From assembly GCA_937907205.1 (NCBI GenBank), contig CALESE010000135.1, positions 1 to 6,458 on the forward strand: DNA of 6,458 nucleotides, read 5' to 3'. This DNA comes from an uncultured Romboutsia sp. Lineage in GTDB: Bacteria > Bacillota > Clostridia > Peptostreptococcales > Peptostreptococcaceae. Position numbers and translations under genes: made by a program. Each line of letters opens with the position of its first letter. Position 1 is the stretch's first letter. Below are positions 1-6,188 of this stretch, one piece after another. The notes under the pieces were generated by a model. It did no database searches. It was not told the DNA's origin and saw nothing but the letters and a program-made list of their open reading frames with translations.

Positions 1-1090
1 AATGTGGAGAAATCCATTGGTAAGTGATACATATGAGCCAGGGTCTACATTTAAATTAATTACATCATCAGCCGGACTTGAAGAAAATGTAATAAAGGAT
101 AATGAAAAATTTACATGTACAGGTAGCGTTACAGTAGGTGGAAGAAGAATAAAATGTTGGAGACATTATAGACCTCATGGAGAACAAAGCTTTGCACAAG
201 GCGTTCAAAATTCTTGTAACCCAGTATTTGTAGAAGTTGCAAGCAGATTAGGAGTATCAAAAATGTATGATTATATAGAAGCTTTTGGGTTTACTGAAAA
301 AACAGGTATAGATTTACCTGGTGAAGCAAAGGGTATACTATATAATGAAAAAAGTGTAGGTCCAGTAGAATTGTCAACTATGTCCTTTGGCCAATCTATA
401 TCAGTTACGCCAATACAATTAATAACAGCTATATCATCTATAGCAAATGATGGTAAACTTATGAAGCCTACTATGGTAAAAGCGTACACAGACAATAAAG
501 GAAATATAATTGAAGAAGTAAAGCCTAAGGTAGTTAGACAAGTAATATCAGAAGAAACATCTAAAGAAATGATGAAAATTGCAGAATCTGTTGTAAGTGA
601 GGGTGGAGGTAAAATAGCATATTTACCAGGTTATAGATTAGCTGGTAAAACAGGTACAGCGCAAAAAGTTATAGATGGAAGATATGCACAAGGCAAATAT
701 ATATGCTCATTTATGGGTATAGCACCAGCAGATGATCCTCAAATTGCAATACTTGCAATAGTTGATGAACCAACAGGTGTAAGTGCTTTTGGTAGTACAA
801 CAGCAGGACCAATAATAAAAGAGATAATGAGTGATGCACTTCCTTATTTAGGTGTTGAACCAAAGTATACTGAAGAAGAAAAGAAAGAGCTTGAAAAAGC
901 AAAAGTAAAAGTTCCTGATGTAAGAAATTTATCAATAGAAGAGGCTACTAAGGTACTTGAAGAAGCAAAATTATCTGAAAATATAGATACTGATGCTAAA
1001 ATAGATAAGGGGACAAAGGTAAAAGATATGTTCCCAAAACCAGGAGTAAGTGTAGATGAAGGATCAACTATAATGTTATATTTTGAATAA
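1..1090 (+). CDS. spoVD: SpoVD-type class B penicillin-binding protein, 5'-truncated (C-terminal 362 residues)
   Basis: Monofunctional DD-transpeptidase that crosslinks peptidoglycan on the outer face of the membrane; SpoVD members act in spore cortex or sporulation-septum synthesis with a SEDS partner. The window opens inside the gene: the frame starts at base 2 and its first Met is almost certainly internal, because it lies only 14 residues before the catalytic serine. The N-terminal membrane anchor and dimerisation domain are therefore missing. Counting from that Met, the motifs are STFK (15-18, nucleophile Ser15), SCN (71-73) and KTGT (216-219), in correct order and spacing. Residues about 303-362 form one PASTA domain beginning VPDVRNLS. 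One PASTA domain favours SpoVD over vegetative PbpB/FtsI, which has two in Bacillus subtilis. Cys39, Cys52 and Cys72 lie near the active site. It ends in TAA at 1088-1090 and is followed by a terminator. The transpeptidase call is near certain; SpoVD rather than FtsI is inferred from PASTA and context. Confidence 0.92.
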   Translation, partial: MWRNPLVSDTYEPGSTFKLITSSAGLEENVIKDNEKFTCTGSVTVGGRRIKCWRHYRPHGEQSFAQGVQNSCNPVFVEVASRLGVSKMYDYIEAFGFTEKTGIDLPGEAKGILYNEKSVGPVELSTMSFGQSISVTPIQLITAISSIANDGKLMKPTMVKAYTDNKGNIIEEVKPKVVRQVISEETSKEMMKIAESVVSEGGGKIAYLPGYRLAGKTGTAQKVIDGRYAQGKYICSFMGIAPADDPQIAILAIVDEPTGVSAFGSTTAGPIIKEIMSDALPYLGVEPKYTEEEKKELEKAKVKVPDVRNLSIEEATKVLEEAKLSENIDTDAKIDKGTKVKDMFPKPGVSVDEGSTIMLYFE

Positions 1091-1173
1091 TTAAAAGTAA
1101 CATATAGATGACAGAAATGAGAAATACCTTCAAAAATGATAAAATATATTATATAATTAAATTATTAAGAATT

Positions 1174-1214
1174 AATAAAAGGCAATGTATATTAAATATA
1201 CATTGCCTTTTATT
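1174..1214 (+). terminator. Probable bidirectional intrinsic terminator between spoVD and murF
   Basis: The arms 1174-1192 and 1196-1214 are a perfect 19-bp inverted repeat around a 3-nt loop (TAA at 1193-1195). The core GGCAATGTATAT is flanked by an A-rich run on the left and TTTTATT (1208-1214) on the right, so either strand yields a stem followed by a U-rich tail. On the + strand it would end the spoVD transcript about 120 nt after its stop codon. No gene on the - strand is visible nearby to use the reverse direction. The stem is AT-rich with a short GC core, so termination may be partial. Confidence 0.8.
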
Positions 1215-1242
1215 GAGAGTAATATAATAATTATAGTATAAA
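1213..1242 (+). promoter_or_regulatory. Candidate sigma-A promoter for the murF-murG genes
   Basis: Directly after the terminator, TTGAGA (1213-1218) and TATAAA (1237-1242) are separated by 18 nt, each one mismatch from the sigma-A consensus. The start would fall near 1249, inside the murF ribosome binding site (1247-1253), which is awkwardly close. An alternative is the perfect -10 hexamer TATAAT at 1223-1228, which would start near 1235 and leave a short leader containing the full binding site, but it has no good -35. The region is so A/T-rich that -10 matches are expected by chance; the support is the position between a terminator and a gene. Confidence 0.45.
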
Positions 1243-1260
1243 ATATAAGGAGGTATACAT

Positions 1261-2634
1261 ATGAAGTCTCTAACCATAAAAGAGTTAGTGCTTGCAAGTG
1301 ATGGAAATCTATTAATTGGAAATGAAAATGAATGTATATATGACGTTGTTATAGATAGTAGAAAAGCAAGTAAAGAAAATGTATTTGTAGCAATTATAGG
1401 TGAAAACCTAGATGGGCATAAATTTATAAAATCAGCTTATGAAAATGGATGTAAAACTTTTATAAAAAATGAAAGTAGTAGCATAAATTTAGATAGTTCG
1501 GACATAAATTTAATAGAAGTAAAAGATACAGAATTGGCTCTAGGAATGATTGCAAAGTATTATAAAGAAAAGTTTAATATACCATATATTGGAGTAACAG
1601 GAAGTGTAGGTAAAACCACTACTAGAGATATGATATATGCTGCAGTATCATCGAAGTTTGATACATTAAAGAACCAAGGTAATTTAAATAATCATTTTGG
1701 TGTACCATTAACATTATTTAACTTAAATGAAAATTATGAATGTGCAGTTATAGAAATGGGAATGTCTGGATTTAATGAAATTAAGTATTTGGCAGATATT
1801 GTTAACCCAGGTATCGGTGTGATATCAAATATAGGTCTATCTCATATAGAAAATCTTGGCTCGCAAGAAGGTATTTTAAAAGCTAAAATGGAGATAACTA
1901 CAAACTTTGGACCTTCAAATATTTTAATTGTAAATGGAGATGATAAGCTTTTATCTACACTAAAAGATAATAATCATAATTTTATATTAAAAACATTTGG
2001 ATTTGATAAAGACAATGATATTTATTGTGAAAGTTATGATATGGGAGAAGAAGAAACTAAATTTATATGCTATATAAATGGAATTAAAGAAGAAATATTC
2101 ATACCAACAGTTGGAGAACATAATATATATAATGCAATGTCTGCGATTTTAGTAGGTATGAGCTTAAATCTTACAATAGATGAAATTAAAGATGGACTTA
2201 AAAATTTTACAGCAACAAAAATGAGGTTAGATATAGTTAAAAATGATAAACTGACAATAATAAATGATACATATAATGCAAGTCCAGATTCTATGAATGC
2301 AGCTTTAAAAATTTTAAAAAGATATAAAGAAAGAAGAGTTGCAATACTTGGAGATATTTTTGAAATGGGTGAAGTTTCTGAGTATGGACATAGAATTGTA
2401 GGAAAAGAAGCATCAAAAAGTGTAGATATATTAATCACTATAGGAAAAGATTCAAGGTTTATATCTTATGAAGCGAAAGAAAATGGATTAGAAGAAAAAT
2501 ATATACACCATTTTGAAAGTAAAGAAGAAGCTCTTAAAGAAATAGATGATATAATAAAAGAAAAAGATATAGTACTAGTTAAAGCTTCAAGAGGTATGAA
2601 ATTAGAAGAAATAGTAGAACATCTTAATAAGTAA
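1261..2634 (+). CDS. murF: UDP-N-acetylmuramoyl-tripeptide--D-alanyl-D-alanine ligase MurF
   Basis: Cytoplasmic ATP-dependent ligase that adds D-Ala-D-Ala to UDP-MurNAc-tripeptide, the last soluble step before MraY. The protein is 457 residues, normal for MurF. The N-terminal UDP-binding domain carries the DSR motif (32-34). The central ATPase domain has the P-loop GVTGSVGKTTT (111-121), the segment EMGMSGFNEI (165-174), and KAKMEI (207-212), whose second lysine (209) matches the carbamylated lysine of Mur ligases. The C-terminal domain has the MurF-typical NDTYNASPDSM (335-345), GDIFEMG (364-370) and KASRGMKLE (441-449). NDTYNASP and EMG..GFNEI separate it from MurC, MurD and MurE. The ATG start has a strong AAGGAGG (1247-1253) 7 nt upstream. 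It follows a terminator and candidate promoter and leads the mur run; mraY begins 37 nt downstream. No truncation or missing key residue is seen. Confidence 0.97.
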   Translation: MKSLTIKELVLASDGNLLIGNENECIYDVVIDSRKASKENVFVAIIGENLDGHKFIKSAYENGCKTFIKNESSSINLDSSDINLIEVKDTELALGMIAKYYKEKFNIPYIGVTGSVGKTTTRDMIYAAVSSKFDTLKNQGNLNNHFGVPLTLFNLNENYECAVIEMGMSGFNEIKYLADIVNPGIGVISNIGLSHIENLGSQEGILKAKMEITTNFGPSNILIVNGDDKLLSTLKDNNHNFILKTFGFDKDNDIYCESYDMGEEETKFICYINGIKEEIFIPTVGEHNIYNAMSAILVGMSLNLTIDEIKDGLKNFTATKMRLDIVKNDKLTIINDTYNASPDSMNAALKILKRYKERRVAILGDIFEMGEVSEYGHRIVGKEASKSVDILITIGKDSRFISYEAKENGLEEKYIHHFESKEEALKEIDDIIKEKDIVLVKASRGMKLEEIVEHLNK

Positions 2635-2671
2635 AAAAGACAAGATAAATGAGCAAGGGAGAGGAGATATT

Positions 2672-3634
2672 ATGTTCGGAATAACAGAACTTACTTACAC
2701 ATCATTGATTTCATTTCTAATAGTAGTTATATTAGGTCCAATATTTATACCTATGTTAACTAAATTTAAATTTGGTCAGACTGTTAGAGATGATGGACCA
2801 CAAACACATTTAGCAAAAAATGGAACACCTACTATGGGTGGAGTATTAATGATATTAGCAATACTTATAACAGGACTTACTAGAAGCAAAATAGGTTCAG
2901 ATATGGTAGTGGGACTTATATCAGTAGTAGGATTTGGGTTAGTAGGATTTTTAGATGATTTTATAATAATAAAAAAGAGAAGATCATTAGGTCTTAAGCC
3001 TTGGCAAAAGATAGTACTTCAATTAGCATTAGCTTTATATATATCTTATTATCAATATACTAAATCAGCTAGTGCAGCTCAACTTATAATACCATTTACA
3101 GATGCAGTTATAAACTTAGGTCCTTTATATATACCTATAACGACATTTATAATAATAGGAATAGTAAATGCAGTAAATCTAACTGATGGATTAGATGGAT
3201 TAGCATCAGGAGTTACTTTAATAGTTGCAACATTCTTTATGTTATTTGCAATGGGTATAGCTAATCAAGATATTGCTATACTTGCAGCTGTCACAATAGG
3301 TGCATGCTTAGGATTCTTAGGATTTAATTCATACCCTGCAAAAATATTTATGGGTGATACAGGATCAATGGCTTTAGGAGGTGCTGTAGTTGCATTTTCT
3401 GTTTTAACTAACTCAATACTATTAATACCATTAGTTGGAGGGATTTATTTCGTAGAAGCTATATCAGTTATACTTCAAGTAGGATCTTACAAAATAAGAA
3501 AGAAAAGAATATTTAAAATGGCGCCTATACATCATCACTTTGAACAATGTGGATGGCCTGAGACTAGAGTAGTATTTGTATTTTGGATAACTACTGTAAT
3601 ATTAGCTTGGATAGGGATAATAGCAGTATTTTAA
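2672..3634 (+). CDS. mraY: Phospho-N-acetylmuramoyl-pentapeptide transferase MraY (lipid I synthase)
   Basis: Integral membrane enzyme that transfers phospho-MurNAc-pentapeptide from UDP to undecaprenyl phosphate, forming lipid I on the cytoplasmic face. At 320 residues it has the usual length of Gram-positive MraY. It is hydrophobic throughout, in keeping with the family's ten membrane helices. Family signatures are present in order: HLAKNGTPTMGG (46-57), GFLDDF with the Asp pair 95-96, NAVNLTDGLDGLASG (166-180), FMGDTGS with Asp229, and PIHHHFE with His287-289. These include the conserved Asp residues and His triad around the Mg-dependent active site. The PTMGG and HHH signatures distinguish it from the related GlcNAc/MurNAc-1-P transferases WecA and TagO. 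Ribosome binding site GAGGAG (2661-2666) lies 5 nt before the ATG. It sits between murF and murD, the usual dcw order. Confidence 0.97.
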   Translation: MFGITELTYTSLISFLIVVILGPIFIPMLTKFKFGQTVRDDGPQTHLAKNGTPTMGGVLMILAILITGLTRSKIGSDMVVGLISVVGFGLVGFLDDFIIIKKRRSLGLKPWQKIVLQLALALYISYYQYTKSASAAQLIIPFTDAVINLGPLYIPITTFIIIGIVNAVNLTDGLDGLASGVTLIVATFFMLFAMGIANQDIAILAAVTIGACLGFLGFNSYPAKIFMGDTGSMALGGAVVAFSVLTNSILLIPLVGGIYFVEAISVILQVGSYKIRKKRIFKMAPIHHHFEQCGWPETRVVFVFWITTVILAWIGIIAVF

Positions 3635-3639
3635 AAATT

Positions 3640-3645
3640 GGGAGG
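3640..3645 (+). promoter_or_regulatory. Ribosome binding site fixing the murD start
   Basis: GGGAGG ends 6 nt before the ATG at 3652. This decides against an in-frame ATG at 3583, which would add 23 residues, overlap the last 52 bases of mraY and has no comparable site. The protein from 3652 begins MNLKSKKILIIGLAKTG, the expected N-terminal start of MurD. Confidence 0.85.
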
Positions 3646-3651
3646 AAAGAT

Positions 3652-5010
3652 ATGAACCTAAAATCAAAGAAAATTTTGATAATAGGATTAGCTAAAACTG
3701 GAGTATCTACAATTAAACATTTAGATAAGCTAGGAGCTAAGATAATAGTAAATGATATAAAAGGTAAGGATACTTTAAAAGATATATTAAAAGATTTAAA
3801 TGATTTAGAGAATGTTGAATATATACTTGGATATCATCCAGAAAATATAGATGATACAGATATGGTAATAGTTTCGCCAGGAGTTGCGCTAGATTTACCA
3901 TTTATATTAAAAATAAAAGAAAAAAATATAGAGATTATAGGTGAGGTAGAGTTAGCTTACAGATTATCTAATAATCCTACATTTATAGGAATAACTGGAA
4001 CAAATGGAAAGACAACAACAACAAGTTTAGTAGGAGAGATATTTAAAGCTGATAAATTTGATACTTATATAGTTGGAAATATAGGAAATCCTGTAATTGA
4101 TACTGTTGGAATTGCAGATGAAAATTCAGTTTTAGTAACAGAATTAAGTAGTTTCCAGCTTGAGAGTATAGACACTTTTAAACCTAAAGTTAGTGCTATA
4201 TTAAACTTTACAGAAGACCATATGAATAGACATCATACAATGGAAAACTATATAATTGCAAAATCTAATATATTTAAAAATCAAGATGAAAAAGATTTTT
4301 GTATATTAAATTATGATGATGAGAAAGTAAGAGAACTAAAAGATAAAATAAAAGCTAATGTAATATTCTTCTCGAGAAAAGAAAAGCTTGAAGAAGGTAT
4401 ATATATAGATGAAAAAGATAATATAGTTATAAGTATAGATAAGAAAATAACTTTATTAAATAAAAAAGACTTAAGTCTTCCAGGAAACCATAATTTAGAA
4501 AATGCTATGGCAGCAATAGCAATATCATATGTTTTAAATGTAAATTTGGATATTATAAAAAATGTATTAAAAACATTTGTAGCCGTAGCACATAGACAAG
4601 AGTTTGTAAGAAATATAAATAATGTTATGTTTGTAAATGACTCAAAAGGAACAAATCCAGATTCTACTATAAAAGCTATAGAATCTTATGATAGACCAAT
4701 AGTATTAATAGCTGGAGGAAAGGATAAAGGTAGTAGTTTTGATGATTTACTAGATATTTCTAAAAATAAAGTAAAGGCACTAGTATTAATGGGAGAAACT
4801 GCACCTATAATAGAAAAATGTGCTAGAAAAAAAGGATTTGAACATATATATATAGTAAATGATATGAAAGAAGCTGTTCAAACTTCATATGATATAGCTA
4901 TTGAAGATGATGTTGTACTTCTTTCACCAGCTTGTGCAAGTTGGGATATGTATAAAAGTTTTGAAGTAAGAGGAGATGACTTCAAGTATAATGTAAATAG
5001 CTTAAAATAA
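3652..5010 (+). CDS. murD: UDP-N-acetylmuramoylalanine--D-glutamate ligase MurD
   Basis: Cytoplasmic ATP-dependent ligase that adds D-glutamate to UDP-MurNAc-L-Ala. The product is 452 residues from the ATG at 3652, the standard family length. The N-terminal Rossmann-like domain starts KKILIIGLAKTG (6-17) and includes SPGV (75-78). The central ATPase domain has GITGTNGKTTT (113-123), ELSSFQLE (164-171), NFTEDHMNRH (185-194) and YIIAKSNIF (200-208), where Lys204 matches the carbamylated lysine of Mur ligases. The C-terminal domain has LPGNHNLENAMAA (276-288), HRQEFV (314-319), NDSKGTNPDST (329-339), GGKDKG (355-360) and LSPACASWDMYKSFEVRG (424-441), the MurD-specific end motif. The start is 17 nt after the mraY stop. 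Its reading frame is the same as that of spoVE downstream, with only the TAA at 5008-5010 between them. All key residues are present. Confidence 0.97.
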   Translation: MNLKSKKILIIGLAKTGVSTIKHLDKLGAKIIVNDIKGKDTLKDILKDLNDLENVEYILGYHPENIDDTDMVIVSPGVALDLPFILKIKEKNIEIIGEVELAYRLSNNPTFIGITGTNGKTTTTSLVGEIFKADKFDTYIVGNIGNPVIDTVGIADENSVLVTELSSFQLESIDTFKPKVSAILNFTEDHMNRHHTMENYIIAKSNIFKNQDEKDFCILNYDDEKVRELKDKIKANVIFFSRKEKLEEGIYIDEKDNIVISIDKKITLLNKKDLSLPGNHNLENAMAAIAISYVLNVNLDIIKNVLKTFVAVAHRQEFVRNINNVMFVNDSKGTNPDSTIKAIESYDRPIVLIAGGKDKGSSFDDLLDISKNKVKALVLMGETAPIIEKCARKKGFEHIYIVNDMKEAVQTSYDIAIEDDVVLLSPACASWDMYKSFEVRGDDFKYNVNSLK

Positions 5011-5013
5011 CCT

Positions 5014-5036
5014 CTTACCTTGGGAATGGAGGTAGG
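5014..5036 (+). promoter_or_regulatory. Possible mRNA hairpin enclosing the spoVE start region
   Basis: CTTACCTT (5014-5021) can pair with GAGGTAGG (5029-5036) over 8 positions, two of them G-U, leaving the loop GGGAATG (5022-5028) that contains the ATG at 5026. The right arm includes most of the only strong Shine-Dalgarno-like stretch here (GGAGG, 5028-5032), which would be hidden in the stem. An alternative outer pairing is AACCT (5009-5013) with AGGTT (5034-5038). Folding energy was not computed; a short stem of this kind could arise by chance. Confidence 0.3.
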
Positions 5037-6174
5037 TTATCAAAAATGGCAAAAGAAGCTTAAAAAGCAAATAGACAAAGGGGGAAAAGTTGAATTTGAT
5101 AGTGTAATATTTTATACTACAATGCTTTTGGTATTTATAGGTATTGTTATGGTTTTTAGTGCAAGTTTTGTTCAATCTGCATTTAAACATAATGATGCTT
5201 ATTATTTTCTAAAAAGAAATTTAATATTTGCAATTTTAGGATTTATATCTATGATGATAATATCAAATATAGATTATAGATTTTGGAAGAAAAATGCTAA
5301 GGCTATAGGCATAATAGCAGTAATTCTATTAATATTAGTATTAACACCTTTAGGAATAGAGGCAAATGGTGCTAAAAGATGGCTTGGAGTAGGTGCACTT
5401 AGCTTACAGCCTGCTGAAATTGCTAAGTTTGCGACTATAATAATTACAGCAAAATTAATAGAGAATAAATATGATGATATAAAATCATTAACTAAAGGGG
5501 TAATTCCTCTTCTTATAATACCTGGAATATTTTTTATACTTATAATGTTACAACCTAACATGTCTACAGCAGGTACTATAATATTAGTTACTTTTGTAAT
5601 GATATTTGTAGCTGGAATGAATATGAAAATTGTTGGTGTAATGTTTGCAAGTGGTATAGGTTTATTCTTGGCATTAGGGTTAACATCAGAATATAGATTA
5701 AAGCGTATATTATCATTTTTAGACCCATTTCAAGATCCGCTAGGTAGTGGATATCAAGTAATCCAAGGATTGTATGCTTTAGGTTCAGGAGGGTTATTTG
5801 GTATGGGTTTAGGAAAGAGCCAACAGAAATGGTTTTACATACCAGAACCACAAAACGATTTTATATTTGCTATAATAGGTGAAGAATTAGGATTAGTAGG
5901 ATGTGTAGTAGTTATTATGCTATTTGTCTTACTAGTGTATAGATGTATAAGAATAGCTTTAAAATGTTCTAATATATTTGCTTGTATGGTAGTTATAGGT
6001 ATAGGTGGCCAAATAGGAATTCAAGCTGCATTAAATATAGCAGTGGCAACATCATCTATGCCAGTTACAGGGGTAGCACTACCATTTATAAGTTATGGAG
6101 GAACATCGCTCATAATATTTATGAGTGCAATAGGTATAATACTAAACATCTCAAAGCATGTCAAAATTAATTAA
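5026..6174 (+). CDS. spoVE: SEDS-family peptidoglycan glycosyltransferase, SpoVE/FtsW type
   Basis: Polytopic membrane glycosyltransferase that polymerises lipid II into glycan strands, working with a class B PBP; here the natural partner is the SpoVD-like protein upstream. From the ATG at 5026 it has 382 residues. After a lysine-rich cytoplasmic tail (about 1-24), the first helix covers about 27-47 and ends in VMVFSAS. Hallmarks are GAKRWLG (115-121), QPAEIAKF (128-135), LQPNMST (175-181, where many members have QPD.GT), GSGYQVIQG (240-248), IPEPQNDFIFAIIGEELG (272-289) with Asp278 matching the Asp essential in SEDS enzymes, and LPFISYGGTS (352-361). The start is uncertain: TTG at 5020 is also in frame, neither has a good upstream Shine-Dalgarno, and a TAA at 5008-5010 rules out anything further upstream. 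SpoVE and FtsW cannot be separated by motif; spoVE is chosen from the gene order murD-spoVE-murG and pairing with spoVD. Confidence 0.9.
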   Translation: MEVGYQKWQKKLKKQIDKGGKVEFDSVIFYTTMLLVFIGIVMVFSASFVQSAFKHNDAYYFLKRNLIFAILGFISMMIISNIDYRFWKKNAKAIGIIAVILLILVLTPLGIEANGAKRWLGVGALSLQPAEIAKFATIIITAKLIENKYDDIKSLTKGVIPLLIIPGIFFILIMLQPNMSTAGTIILVTFVMIFVAGMNMKIVGVMFASGIGLFLALGLTSEYRLKRILSFLDPFQDPLGSGYQVIQGLYALGSGGLFGMGLGKSQQKWFYIPEPQNDFIFAIIGEELGLVGCVVVIMLFVLLVYRCIRIALKCSNIFACMVVIGIGGQIGIQAALNIAVATSSMPVTGVALPFISYGGTSLIIFMSAIGIILNISKHVKIN

Positions 6175-6188
6175 CAGGAGATGATATA

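Noticed and set aside
1108..1227. 39-codon ORF in the spoVD-murF gap
   Set aside because: It has no ribosome binding site, runs straight through the terminator hairpin and promoter region, and its low-complexity Ile/Lys/Leu composition is what AT-rich noncoding DNA gives.
2070..2438. 122-codon ORF on the - strand inside murF
   Set aside because: It is the antisense shadow of conserved MurF coding sequence, which explains its hydrophobic composition; no promoter or ribosome binding site supports it.
3583..3651. Upstream in-frame ATG extending MurD by 23 residues
   Set aside because: It overlaps the end of mraY, lacks a ribosome binding site, and the ATG at 3652 has GGGAGG at ideal spacing and the expected MurD N-terminus.
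4886..4893. CATATGAT resembling a sigma-E -10 element upstream of spoVE
   Set aside because: It matches at 6 of 8 positions but has no -35 element at suitable spacing, and such strings are common in AT-rich coding sequence.
5274..5851. Two - strand ORFs and other overlapping frames inside spoVE
   Set aside because: They mirror a membrane-protein gene with intact SEDS motifs on the + strand and have no independent support.
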